Positions 24,039-38,600 of a stretch of DNA of 60,000 nt are shown piece after piece; within the stretch, counting starts at the first letter, position 1, and the number at the start of each line of letters is the position of its first letter. The translations under genes were made by a program, and so were the position numbers. A model generated the notes under the pieces. It saw nothing but the letters and a program-made list of their open reading frames with translations, searched no databases and was not told the DNA's origin. Source of the stretch: Membranipora membranacea. Taxonomy: Eukaryota; Bryozoa; Gymnolaemata; Cheilostomatida; Membraniporidae. Location of the stretch: assembly GCA_914767715.1 (NCBI GenBank), contig OU612073.1:11472001-11532000 (forward strand), in the 5' to 3' direction.

Positions 24039-27000
24039 CTGCAATCATAAAACAATATGTAAGTATGAGTGAGAGAGCAGAGCTCTGAAGTGCAGGAGCA
24101 AAAAGTTTTGATGGAATGTGCTGGGAAAGTAGTTCAAGCCGATGGCATCTTCATATTTTGTAACCATGAAATCAGTGATGAAGCTGAGAAAAGCCAGTCT
24201 AACAGTTTCTGCCGCAAGATTTTTATCCGTTTTACTTGTGAAATCACAAACTCATTGGAACTGAACTTTTAATCATTGCAACGCATCGATCAGCATGTGC
24301 TGTGGCGACTAAGACTTCAACCTGAATTATGTCAGTACAAATCCCTGAGTAGACACTCATAGGATAACATAAGTTCAAGTTTGACCCAATTTGCCTGCAT
24401 TTGGGGTTGCTTGCCTCATGATACCGACAGCCTTTAAGTAGAATGGGACCGGCACAAAATTGAGGCAATTGGATCTAACTTGAACTGGAATTACACATGA
24501 TTTAATATAACAAACATTTGAAATCTGACAGTACTCAGGGTTTGTAAGATAGAGCCAACCCGTAACCAAGTTGAACAAGCAATATTCATATCCGGGACAC
24601 AAGGGGGTAATGTCTAACTAGACTACACATGATGCGATTACAATATCAAGACAGCAATCAGGGAATACTATGAATCTAGGTTACATAGCCCAGTCATCAG
24701 TGTGACCTGCTGCTGTTTACATTCTAGTTTTGGGATACATAGAGAATAAAATCAAACCTTTTCTGGGATCTAGGCTGCAATGGAAACATTTATCAGAAAC
24801 ATGTGAGGGATCGAGTAAGTAGAAAAAAACATCAGTATTCAACAAAAGATGCTTCATATTATATAATTTAGAAATAGCAGCCTTATTATAAACTTGGCAT
24901 TATAATGAACCGACCAGAAGAAAGTTTCCCTGATTCTTTAGTGATCCAAAGCATAATGTTGCCTGGACGAACTATCTATCTATCTACCTATCTATCTCAA
25001 ATGTCTCAACCAAAATAGACATTCATCGTTAGCACTGTTACAAGTCCAGAGGTACAAGTTTGACATGTCTTACCTCTGAGCAGTCCGGTACTTTATATGT
25101 CTTGGACTTGTGAGGATAATTACCCAGATTCAGCAGACTGTCAATCTTTTGTTGTAACTACAAGTGATGGAAGAAAAACAAGTTACTTTGGTTTGCTAAA
25201 TCTTGTCAAATTATGAAATTAAAGTTTTTTGAGAGAGTAACCAGAAACAAATAAAAACATATATACTGGACTTATTTCAGCGGCCCCATTTTCGTTGTGG
25301 GGCTGTTGGGATAATTAAGTTAATGTATACTGCTCTACAAGTAGCTTCCTGTAAGGTAAATGTAGGTGAATTGAAAGTGAGATCTGTGCCTTGGTTGTAA
25401 GTAAAAGGACTAAATTAGTATATACGGAGTTAGACCGAACTAATCAACAGAAGATTGAGAATAAGTCTTTGTGATCATAAGATCAAGAGCAATGCCACAG
25501 TGCACTGTTAATGATAATCAATATTGCTGGTTCAAAATGAAGGATGAAATCCGATTATGATATTCTTTCAAACATGTGAGTTGATTTGATAGTATAACTA
25601 TAATAGCCATAAAGAAGAAATACTGCAAATAGATAATTGCCGAGAAACTTTTGAAACAACATGTGATATGTAAGAGCTACGGTTGATTAAAAGACACGCG
25701 TGTATAGCTCTGAGATTGACTCCTAACCATCTTACCGATCCTACCCTCTTTTCAACCTCAATCAGTAAGTATGATTTGAGACACTGTAAATAGATTATCT
25801 GCCTAAGTATGTAAGAGAATTGATACAGGTAGAACGGTCATTGAATGCAGGGCACAGAACTATAAAAAAGCCATAGAGCGGCAAAATATACATCTTCATA
25901 GCTCTCCAGACTCTTGTCCGCCCCTTTCACCGCCCGACAGCAGAGTTTATCTTATAATGGTTGTGCTCACATGTATTTTGAGAAGACAACTCAATGTAAT
26001 TGAGAACATAATCAAATATTTCTCTTTAGATTTTTTTGCATATGTGAAAAATTAACATGGAAATTTATAGTGAGAAAAATAGCATTGTGTTATAATGATA
26101 TCAATTTCTGAGGGTTGCTTCTCTCAGAACATTTATCATCTTGCACCTCAAACAATTTAAACCAGCAGCAGATTTTCACAAATATTATTGGTTCTGATTG
26201 GCTGGGGAGAGACTCCTCACTAATCAGAGAACCCCATTGGCTAGGTCACCCACCTTTGTCCCGAAGTCCTTGCCATTCATCACATCATCCAGCAGACTGT
26301 TGTATTTATCTATCTCGGGGCACCACCTACCGCCCCGTCGGTCTCTGTTCAGGCTGTACATATCTTCTTTGCGCCGATTCTTACCGGACATGGACTTCCA
26401 CCAAATAGACAGTTTGTCCTGTTAATAAACAATCATTTATGATACTATTCAATCCTCTGTACTTCCTACACATTTTGACAGCATAAGGCATGGTCTATTT
26501 GGTTGATGTGTTATCTACAATCCTCAACAACGCTAAAGGTTGAAGCAAGGAGCAAATGTTGACATGTAGCCTTTGAAACTGTGAGGCTCGTGACTAGATT
26601 TGAAAATTGAATCGCTGTATCATAGAACCCAACATATTGTGGTGCATATTGAGAAGCAGACAACCCATCCATATCCACAGACTCCTGGCATTCAAGTTTT
26701 AAATGACAAACATGGAATTAAATAAAAAAACATGTCTGAAGTTTTTGAGATAATATAAATCAGTTTTTTATATTTTTGCAAATGAATATCATAATAATGA
26801 ATTTTCGGCAGTAACAGCTTTGCTCACGTCAATGAATCTGCCTCTGGGACACTTACCGTTATGAAGTCACCAAGATCCTTGTCGTATTCCTGCTCTTCTG
26901 GGTTTTCTCTGATGAAGGTAGCTGCCGTGTTGATGACTGAGATGAACATGTTTAGAATGAAGAAACTTCCGGCGGACATGAGGAATGAATATAGTAGCTT

Positions 27001-29652
27001 GAGGAGCCAGATATCACTGTATGCACCTACGATGTCATTATATCCATACATTCCTGTAAGAAAAGATAATTTATCATCGTCAGAGTAAAAGAATTGAATA
27101 AGTTAATGGTCATTACCCAAAATATATCAAACCTCTAGGCTCTTGAACCTGTCAATAACTTTTTTGAAGTATTTACTGGATAGGCTAGGAGGTTAGGAGT
27201 CAGGAGTGGTCTGATGGTTAAGGGTGCAGACTTGTGTTCAGTGAGGTCCGAGCTCGAATCCAGGCGCCGGCAGTCATTCATGATTTGGTACTGGCACACT
27301 TGCATTGGCACTGGCATTCATCCTCGCCAGGTCCTTGCGGAACGGGACTATAAATACCGAAGGTCCACTGTTTGTTTGCATACCCAACATGCAGTAAAAA
27401 TATTTTCCTCTGCCTCTTCGATATAAGAGAAGTAGCCGGGACTCCAGCGGGCAAATGTATAGGGAGTACAATGGGTCCCAGCACCTGTACTCTAGAGAGG
27501 ATGACTCTCTCCGCAATGACGACTTAGACTTGGATAGGCTAGCAATACAACGTAGGTAATGTAATTTTAGCACAATGAACACTCCTCTAAAGTTATTTCA
27601 TGCTAGCCTTGTCAAGCATGACAAAGTTATTCCAGTGGTAGATGCATTCCCCAAAACATACGACATAGGCCTAGGGGGTATAGTAAAAAAAACTCCAAAA
27701 AAAGATTCAGGTTATCATAAAAAAAGTGTATAAGTTTATAAAATTATTTTCATACCTAGAGATTCGAATATGTTGTCAGTTTCTGAATTAAAACCTTGGA
27801 AAAAATTATTGAAAGAAAGCTAGTTGGGATTTACTATATTGGAAGGAAATAGGCAACACACAAAGAATATTACACGTACCGATAACCGTTACAAGTGTGG
27901 AGTAGTAACTGGACCACAGGCTACAGAACGATTCAGACACGGCTCCGATCATCAGGTACAGTGTGTGTGCAAAGATGAAGAAGAAGACAATAAACAGGGC
28001 AATGTACCATTTCACAACTCCTCCTGTGTTCTTCAGTACCATCTACCAAATAAATATATATCAATTAATGTGTTGTATTATTTTTACAGTCCTAGTTGCA
28101 TTTGACACATCGGCTGATCTTGAATTAAGTTGTCAACGAATGAAACTTATACCAATAAAGTTTTCAATAAAATTGTTATTTGGGTACCTTAGCTTGCTTC
28201 TATAGCAGTGTCGTTAACTATTTGGTAGTTGTTGTCTTATCTTCTTGTTTTAAAGTTAGATTCCACATGTATGAAGACTTTTTCTAACACCAGTCTGGAA
28301 CTTTTTAATTATTTTTTCCAGCTGTTTTAAGCTAGCTTGACATGAGAAGACAGCTATGACAATGGTGTACTAGAATGGAATTGTGCATCTGATTTCTATA
28401 TTTACCTTCATAGCATTGAGTTGTACGCTGAAATCCATTGGCTGGTAGAGTTGTAATATTGTGATAAACATGACGACAGCCAGACACATAGAATACATCT
28501 CGTCCCACAATGCGACGGTGTCAAAGTCAACATACTCGCCTGTTTACAAATTGAATTAAGTTTAATTTATTAAAATTGATATGAATTGCGGAACACTGCG
28601 AAGCTATAACATCAGAAAAATGCTTTATTCGATTTGTTAAAGAGTATTTTATAAAGGGCTCCAATTTGCTTCAGAGGGATTCTTTGATACTTCATCATCA
28701 AACACACCATCTTGAACAAGACCTCGATCAACTTTTCTATCAATGAGATAATTTATTGGATACCGCGATACAAATAGTTTATTCCAATTTAATTAATTAT
28801 TGCCAATGGGGTTTCCTCAGGGATCTCAGCATGTAGCTGTATTAATCCTGAAACGCTTTTTATACACTTTAAAATCCCTCAAGTTTACAAAAAAACATCT
28901 AGCTGTAGCATTGATGACCATAGTCTAAGCACTTCATTTTGAAATACACACACTTCTCTGAGCGGTATGAGCACTTAGACTATGTTGACCAGATAAATCC
29001 AGCCTTTTTTCTCATACCTTTGATTGTCAAGGAACAAATAGTTGTTTAAACCAAGTAGTAGCTCTTCTATTCCTCCTTGTTTAAGCTAAAGCTTCAGACT
29101 AAAACAAGGATATGTATTTTTACACAAATCAGAATTTGTCTTACCTCGGTTATTTTTCAGAAACTCCACTTTATTGATGACCTCCACAGTTCTGAGAGCG
29201 AGGAACATGACTGATAGAAGTGAGAATAGAAGATTTATAATCTCTATTGTGTGCCACGGGTCCGAGAAATATAGGGATACTCCTTGGTTCTTCAAATCCA
29301 ACACCTGTCAGAAAGAATGAAGAATTTCTCTTCTTGAAAGATAACCTAAAGTTTGCTATTACATTTTTTTTTATTTGGTTTATTGACTGACGCTGTAATT
29401 TCAGTGAATGTCTCACCTCAGAACTGGGAACAACAAAATTAAAAACGGTGCGATGCTTGTTAGGCTTTTAATATACACAGGTTTAATTTCGACTAACTCA
29501 ACGACTGACTGTCGACGTGGCTCAAAATGCTTAATTCTGGGAAACAAGTTTTCATATTCAATGATCGAAGCAATACCTGGTGATACTGCTCATAATACTG
29601 ATCCATACAACCACCACTATACTCACCATGAAAATTATATATATACATCTTT

Positions 29653-29694
<42 letters not shown>

Positions 29695-32600
29695 AAAGAT
29701 GTAGAGCTGATATAAGGTCAAGAGCTATTTCCAACAAACAAGTAGCGACACATCTCACATACCTGCCTGACTGCGATGTAGATGAGTAGTAATCCCCAGA
29801 TACATTGAAAACAGAGGAAGATAAAGTCGAACTGATCTATATACGGGTACGGCCGGAATGTGTTTACATCTACCGACTTTATCAGCCCTGCAATGTATAA
29901 AATAATAAACTGTCAACACAGAGTCATTTGTAGAAATCCAGAACTGTATACAAAAAATGGGGGAGTTTATGTGAAAAACATTATGACGTGCTCTTTTTCA
30001 ATAAACACCCTTATATGATTCGACTGTAAAAATGGATGGCAGCGAGATACAGAGTATCACACTTAAGGACAGGGAAAATTTTTAAATTCCATAACATTTG
30101 TGCTGATAATCACAATAACAATGGCATTCATCATAACTCCTCTATGTCATATATACTCCAGTGATCTGATATGTTTATCAGCCTTCAATTATTAGGTGAC
30201 TAGTAGGAAAAGGGGTGAACAGTTTCAACAATCAGACAAGGAATCGTCGATATCAGAATCAGAATGGATTGTCACATACCTCCTCCAGAGGGAAGCTCTA
30301 CCAGGATCTTCACCTGGCTGAATGTCTGAGTGTTCATATTGTTTATTACAAACTCTATAAATAGAGATCTCGTTCGTCTGTCAATCCATTCTTCTCTCTC
30401 TAATAGGCTGAGGAGATCTGCATAGTTATACCTCTGTAAACTCACACTATCAAAAACAATTATTATATATTATACTTCATGTGTTGAGGGAGTCGGCTGC
30501 CTTGACTATATGCTAAGACAACTCAGAGCAATTGAGAATTTTCACTTTTCCCAAAAAAGAAATCAGGAAGTTCGGGAATCCTGGTGGAATCCCTGGTTAA
30601 ATACATGTACATATTTCTGCAGAACAAGTTTGTTCCATCTGGTGGCAGAGGTATACAATGAAAAGTTCATTATGATGTTTTATTGCAGTGTTAGGAACGG
30701 TGTTTGTTGTATACTTGATAACTTATGCCTGATACCATCCGATTTTGTGAATGGAAAGTGTAATGGACTACAATATTTATGATCAGAACCCTACTTCTAC
30801 ATACAGTGTAGTTCACTTAATTCAAACCTCTGTGGACCACAAAAATGTGTCCTAATTACCAGAGTCTGAATTAAGTGACATTAAGATGCATTGAGATCTG
30901 GCTGAAGAGACCAATTTTCCTTGTCTGAATTAACAGGAGTTCTGAATTATAAAGTCTGAATTAACAGCTTATACACTGTAAATAAATGTATGCATTATCG
31001 AAAGTCATTTCGTTTTGACAAACCTGTATCCGCTTGGCACATATGAGCTAACATATCCTCCATACTTCAATCCTTCAACCTTTTGAAATAAGTAAGGATC
31101 GTGTGTGCTGTTTATGTTGTTAGCAGATAACAAAGTCTCCCATTCTAGAGAAAAAACAACATGGTGCAAATACAGATCTGAGAAACATGATGACTACACA
31201 TGCACCTACCATATATGATCACAATGTGCAAGGCTTACACAGTTTTGGCTATTTTTCTCTCCAGGTTTACAAGCTCACGGGTCAGCATAAAGCCAACTTG
31301 TTTCCAACTATGTGTCTATGATATGCTGGGACAGTCAGTCAGTCATTTCTTGTTCTACACAATCTTCCCATCTATGTGTAGCCACTACCAACTTTATTAT
31401 ATTCCCCCTAGGGCGCATTAGTTGTCCCCTCCACCAGAGGTGGTGGGACAATCAATACTAATGATGCATTAGTTGTCTCCTTCCCCTTGGGGAGGTTTCC
31501 GACTATCATTGAGATACCAATTGTTATACAGAAATATGATAGTTGAAACCATAAACATTATAAGATACATTTTAATATAATTTAAATAATAACATGTAAT
31601 TAATTTTATAATATATTATATGAGAAGTTGAGTCTTGTCTTTCTTTAGGTACACTGTCTTCTCTTCCAGGTATGTACAGATATAACTCCATAGTAGGTGT
31701 GTATAGGGAAAGGAATTATGATCAATCTTATGTGGCAATGATAATGACTTACTAGCAGTCCAGTCCCTCTCCTCAACCTTAGACTGACATTGTACTCTCG
31801 CCAACACTGGCCTCGTGAATCTCTCCACATAGTCACAGTCGCCTTCAAAATAGAGAAGAAGATGAGAAATAGTATTTTCGGTCAATCGTAGCATGCTGAT
31901 GTATTAACATGTAACATGGCACATTGGCAACGGCGGGCAAGGGTACAGGGTCACTATCCCACACAAGCCATATGCGCTTAAGGGGGCCCGTCAAATAAGA
32001 CCTAGTGTAGAATACGAGAGATCAAATACGAAACGATTTACTCAGGAGGCCGTTGAAGTATTTCAACAGCGGAACTCGCATTATACAACTGCCATATAGT
32101 ATTCAGCTATCATAGGTTTGTGTAGCCTGTCTTTACATACCTTGATAAGACAGACTAAGGTTTGGGCTGATCACTTGGCTTGGGTAGTATTTCTCTTGGA
32201 TTGGATTGAAACAGAATTACTAAGCCTCTTGTCAAACATACAATAAAACAGCATATACAAGAATGAATATCCATTGCAAATCTTACTGTCATTTCTCAAT
32301 CCTTTTCCCGATATCAGGGTCCCCCCTATATGATGCATGGATGGATCGAATTTCTCCTTGGTTCCATTTTTATTAACCCTCTCCTCCATAATCTTTCCCA
32401 GTCCTTCAACATGTTACGGGAAACATGCAACTTGTTTTCCAAAAAAAAAAATGTGTGTAATAGTACCTATACTGTCTCTGTTCTGTTTAACTCTGACAGG
32501 ACCGAGAAGTAGACCATCTATGTTGTAGATGAACTGCTGATTGTAGTAGTCGAGTATATCACCATTATAAGCCCGACTCGGGTATACATTTGGTATAATC

Positions 32601-35600
32601 GAGGTCTGTAACCACGGCCATAGGGCAGATATAGCTGATGTCTGCAATAAAATAAGTTAAATTAAAATTAGATCTTGCTTTTGACTTCACTGCACATCAA
32701 ATCAAGCCAAAGGTAAATAACTTGTGTATATCTGCTTTTCACTGAAGGGATAACTCCTAATGCTTTGAATACCATAGGTTGGGGGGAGGCCAGAAACACC
32801 TAATCGGCGATCATCCATAAATGAATGAACTTAGAATTCCTTTGTACGGTGATCTCTGACTCGATATAAACTCAGAATTTAAATTCGAGAGTACAGTGCC
32901 TGTTCATGTTACGACAGAGATAAAATAACGCTAGCTGTTTTAAGATCCCATACTCTTTGTACGGTTTGAAAGTAAATAATAAGCAATGCAGGAGAAGTAG
33001 ATAATGCATAAATATACCTTGATATTGCCGTTGAATGTCTCTTTGATAGCTTTGTTCTGACGGTAATAGTTAGAGCTGGTGTTATGAGATACGATCAGTA
33101 GAAGAAGTATTAGACACAGTAGATGTGTGGCTATACCTTTGAACTTTGTCAGCAACTTATTCTTTAGTGATGACTCCTGAAATCATGATCAGATAATGTT
33201 GCTGTCTCCGCATCGATCAGTTTTAACTCATATGGATTATTATAATGAACCGGGTGAGGAAAATGTCTGATCCGAGAATCAAAAAAGCAAGACACACAAT
33301 TAAGAGTCAAGAATAAAAAATCAAGTATCAAGAATAATATAAAGAATCATGAATCGGGAATCTAGCATCGAGAATCAAGAATCAAGAATCAAGAATTAAG
33401 AATTAAGAATCAAGAATCAAGAATCAAGAATCTAGCATCGAGAATCAAGAATCAAGACCGAGAATGATATTATTTCGAGTATTACTGAAATAATTAGAAG
33501 GGAGGTATAGATTTACCCGTTTGATGAGAACTGGATCACTTCTTTGTACTTTTTGTGGCACCACTAAAGTCTCATTAGATTTCAAAGGTTTCACCTCCCC
33601 ATAAAATTCAGAAACTGAAATACAAGAGCATAACATTTCATGAAGAGTGTGATAGGAGAGCGCTATATTAATAACAATAATTTGAATACTATTACTATGT
33701 TATTATTGTTTCACATGCTATGTTACTACTACTATGACACAATAATTGTCTGAAAAAACATTAAATAATGATAATAACAATGAGTTTATTTATATACCGC
33801 TTAATGTAAGCCACAGTGGGTACTTCTAAGCGGCGAACACTACATCATTAACGCCTGGTCACTGGGTCCAAGCACTCCATAGCCAACCCTGACTAATGAG
33901 ATCCTACATCCCATAAAGCACTGGCACTCATTGGAACAACCTACCGAACTCGACTTCTCAGGTAACACCAGTGGTCATGCGCGGGAATTGAAACTCGGTC
34001 GTCAGATCGATTATCCAATCCGCTAACCACTAGGCCAACCTGATAACCTTAAGCACTCACCATGATTGATTTTACTGTAATCGTCCAGATCGTCATCAGT
34101 GTTTTGTAGAAATAGACTCATAATCACTGCTAATGCCAGAACCTACATAATCAAAGTGAAAATGGTAAAAACATAGTAGATGACTGTTGTGGCAAAAAGA
34201 AATCTGTGTATACTATCACCATAATCGTTAGATATTCTCATTGATGTGAAAAATAATATATTGGCTGTACATTCATGGCAGGGACACGTTGATTCTCATG
34301 GTTCTGTAATTCATTCTATACTGAGAGTGAAAATTACTTCACAACACGAAAATACTAAAGGACTGAAATTGAAAGAACAGGTCCCAAATAATTCGATTCC
34401 TTAAATTTTATGGCAACAAAAGGTGAAATTAGTGCGTATCTGTCAATGAAGTGGAGACTCATATGAATTAGGTATACTACACAACTTCGGAAACCAATCG
34501 TAGATATTTTATCAGGTCAAAATCTAGAACATCAAGATTTTTGTCCAGGTTTGTGCCTTTTAGTATTCGCCTTCTTAAAAACTGAGAGACATGGTTCACA
34601 CCTTATTGTAATTAAAGTGTTTTTAACACAATTACCAAAATAAACTCAATTCAATTCAAGTATTGTAGGTTTCAAATTTACTAAAACTTCATTGCAATCC
34701 AGTGCTTACTCTGGCCGGCTGAAGTAGGAATAGCGACTCGAGGAAGCTGAGTACAAAAGATGCGAGCCACTCCAAAGAGATTTCTTTACCCCACTGCAGG
34801 CTGTAAAGGTAACACCAGAAACCACCATTTATAATACTAGCTGCCACCAGCATGTAAGCAAAGATTGTGAACCACCAGGGAAGTCGCAGCGGAGCTTTAT
34901 TTATCATCAAACCTGTAAGGCAAAAATAATAAATTCTATTGGAATCAAAAGAAAGAGAACCAACTGTAAATAACTCTATCTATTCTATCTAAATCTTACT
35001 CTGCTATAGCTGGTGACTTTTAAATTTGACACATCTCCAGAGATTCTGCGCACAATCTACCATGTTGTAGTCATCAACTAGATACAGAGGATGATTGTCA
35101 GGACGTTAACAGTTTTTTTACCAGATTTGGGGGCTGTTCGAAGAAAGAATGAGGTTGAAAATTTTGCCATCAACTAATGTAATTATGTCTAATTGGTAGA
35201 TAAAAATATGCCTACAAAATTGAAAAAACCACTTTGGTGTATCAGAAATATGTAGCTATCAATAAGCCAGTAAGCCGGTAAACCAGTATATTATTATTTT
35301 AATATTTATACCATCTTCTAATGCCATTGAGGGTTGCCGTTCTGATTTCTCGTTTGTCTGTTCCCAGTCAGAGAGATGGTGTAGTACGTTCGGGTTATAT
35401 GAAGGTTCGGCAGGTTTCACTTGCATCATTGTTTGTCTAACAGAATCTGACAAGTCAACGCTTGCCTGGCGACTAGACACTACAGAAAGAATGTGAGGAA
35501 AGTTAGTAAACACTTTACAGAAACACATGGAGGAACATCTAGCAAAATGTAGTCTGAGCCCTCTAGACTCTTGCCCCCGTCCAACGGCCACCGGGGGCAA

Positions 35601-38600
35601 AATGAGTTGACAGTGTATGTTTTTATGCATTTATGTGATATTCCAAGATGGGAATGTGAATTGGATACTAGCCTCGCAGTTCAAGTTTGATGTCGTAGTC
35701 ATCACTCTAGGTCCTAGGTGTAGAAATACGCTGTGAGCTATTGAATGATGTCAATTTGTGTGATCTGAATTATACCTGCTGTGCTACTGAAAGTAAATGG
35801 CTCAACCACAATTTGGTCTGAGAAACCGCTGTTTTTATCAACACAGGTGGCACAATCAAGTCAAATCGACGTCTTGGCTACCTTGTAATAATCTAAGAAT
35901 GACAACATACAGTACACACACAAATACAAGATCAATCATACCATTTGAAGACACATGGAATTTGCCTTTGCGCTTTGATTCTGGTATGTAGGGTCTCGCT
36001 TTCTTGAAGATGAAAGTTCTAAGCGAACAAAAGATATCATTTTGGGTAAGGGTGCAGCAATTTCAGATATGTACAACATTTTATTGTTAGCTCTGATCTG
36101 ATTGGCTGTCTCTCCCGTCCAGCAGTCAATTAGATCAGAGCTAACATATTGGGAATGTGGAAGGGGTTGGCTCTGTGACAGGTGTTTGAAAGTTTCATAA
36201 CATACTCATACCCATACATAACCCATAATCAAGTTTCGTTAGAGTGTGGTTCAAAGAATACTTAGATCAGGGAGAATGCCTCTCTCCCTGCTTAGATCAA
36301 ATTAATCTCATTTACCCGCAGATTATTTTTGAATCCAAGTTGCCTTTTAAAAACCTATTGAATCTCCAATATGGTAGGTATTACATTATGCAAAGTAGAG
36401 TAGTAAGATTGTCGTGTTGGGGCAACGAATTGTGCTTAGGAAACATCAGTGTATAATCGTCAGTGATTTATTAGATCAAGTTTAATTCGATTGCCTACAT
36501 TAGCAGTTTTACAGTTGCTCCCTTCCTCCCTCCCACTGCGGCGTGACCAGTGGATCAGGAGCAACTCGGAATGCAGGCAAATGGACCAAACTTGGTATAG
36601 TGATTTATCAAAAATTTTATGCAAAGGATGTGAGAGCCTAGCATTTGTTTTTGCTACCTACATGATGAAAAGCGGCGGCATCACAATCAAACTGCCCATA
36701 GCGCTGACAAACACCGTGTTCCATGATATACTGATAGGTCCTATCTTAATACTAGATGTTGTTTCTTCTGCTTCTTTGTCAGTCTCATACCTAGAAGAAA
36801 AAACTATGTGATCATACCATACAGATGGGGCAAGCTGTTATTTGCAGCCTGCAACAACTATAAATAATGAATTGGTATCAATATTTGGGAGTTATCCCCT
36901 TTTCATGACTGAAAGCATGACTCCTAATAAATTGTTATTGATAATGAATCAACTAAACAGCATCAATAATATCTTTCTTCCTGGTTACTCAATGGCCCTC
37001 CTCACAACTCCCACCCTTAGTATTAAATTCGTCTGTTAACCTCTGATCTTAGATGCAGGCCCGTAGTTCTAGGAGAGGCAGGGACGTTCTGCCTCCCCTA
37101 GAATGCTCAATAGAGAGGCCTAAAAATGCTATAAATGAACATTCCAGGTCAGACTCAGCCCATTTGAGACTTCCATATGCTATTTATATCATTGAAATGC
37201 TTTGGAGTCTGGGGATTAACCCCAGACTCACAGGAGGAGCTTACAATACCCATCCTGGTGTTACTTCACACCCTACAAGATTTCAGCTTCCCCTACCACT
37301 ATCCTAAACTGTGGCCCTGAGATAACACTAGTCCACTTACCACATTGCATTGACAATCATGATTAAGAACAGGGTAGCCAAACACAGACTCAACCTCTGC
37401 ACTCTAGAGAAGCCACTTCTCTTAGGCCTCTTTATTAGACTCAGCCATATATGGTCATCGAACATCATGTCTTTAGAGTTGTTCTACAAACATCAGTCAG
37501 ATGTGATAAAGAGTATGCATAGCATAATGCTGTCACAACTGATTAATTAAGGTTGTGATACCAGCGCTGACCGATTTGGACATTGATAAATCATCGGAAA
37601 GCTCTTCAAACACTGATGAACACTGGTTGAGAGGTATTTGCACTTCCTTCCACACTGTTAATCAACGCTTGCAGCTAGTCATCAATCGAAATAGTAGGAA
37701 AGAATAGGGAATAGAATTTGCTCTGGCCGCGTTGCTGGTAGCGGTAAGTCATAATTAAACCCCAGTTCCATACAGAATCTGATCGGGCTGTGATTAATGG
37801 TAGAATGCCACGACCTGCAACCCAGACAGAGTTGATTTGATATGAGTTGACTTTTGGGGACAACCTTTAGAAGCCTAGCAAAGTCGCTGTTGCCTTCAAC
37901 ATCAACAGGGAAGATCTCATGTATGTATCCTGTTTCTATAGTCGGTGACAACCAAGTACTCAGCTTGAATCCAAACCTGGTGAATAAACACAGAAAAATT
38001 ACCTCAAATACATTTATTGCCCCAATATTACACTCTAAAAACTGAGTAGTCTAAAGTATGTCGGTACTGTTTGTTGAGTAAAAGAATTTGAACACAAAAA
38101 GATGCAGGAATTAATGGCCCAAATGTAGGTCTTTTCAAGTAGGAAGTCGGTCTAATCTCATCTGGTCAAATACCATAAAAAAAGACGGACATATACTGGT
38201 AGCAAATGATTGGTAAGGACAAACGATTTGAGGTATTGGATGAACACAGTACTAGTGATGTACAACATGGATTTGACGGACATGGACAGTCACATAGAAA
38301 TACCTAGATCAGGTTTAATCATGCATTCACAGCTGTTTCCCCACCACTAATAAGCTAAAGTAATACTGGATGGGAATAAATAATTTTGTGGTCTCATTGA
38401 TAAAAACTGAACTGGTAAGGAAAGGCATGCAAGTGATGATAGATGGACAGAAATCTTCCAAATATTGCCTAATGGATGGACAAGGACGAACAATGCCCAA
38501 TGATGAACCTCATTGGGTAAGATTTTATTTCTACACCACACTGATCACGTTAAATACTATTGCATATTTATCTCTGATCGATAGAGAGTGAATTAATCCA

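Noticed and set aside
31753-31848. Alternative frame MWRDSRGQCWREYNVSL in polycystin exon 25
   Set aside because: It superficially resembles the family but fails the phase test with both neighbours; the DCDYVERF frame fits both.
32171-32389. Minus-strand open frame (MEERVNKNGTKEK...) with a GTAAGA donor between two TOP-domain exons
   Set aside because: Exons 32467-32641 and 31753-31842 join in correct phase without it, the combined sequence matches the family, and no pyrimidine-rich acceptor precedes it.
33274-33460. CRISPR-like array
   Set aside because: The repeats are contiguous heptamers without spacers, and the DNA is clearly animal.
33981-34046. True tRNA gene
   Set aside because: A and B boxes are present but the cloverleaf is not closed and a SINE body and tail follow; the same holds for the heads at 27207 and 43336.
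35787-35797. 11-nt microexon option for polycystin exon 18
   Set aside because: Phase works and the acceptor is stronger, but such a small exon is unlikely; kept only as an uncertainty on the exon limit.
37561-37863. Minus-strand frames between PLAT exon 15 and exon 16 (WKEVQIPLNQ... and SVWVAGRGILPL...)
   Set aside because: Direct joining of 37865 to 37483 is phase 0 and gives the family spacing between the end of PLAT and HIWLS; adding either frame breaks phase or spacing.
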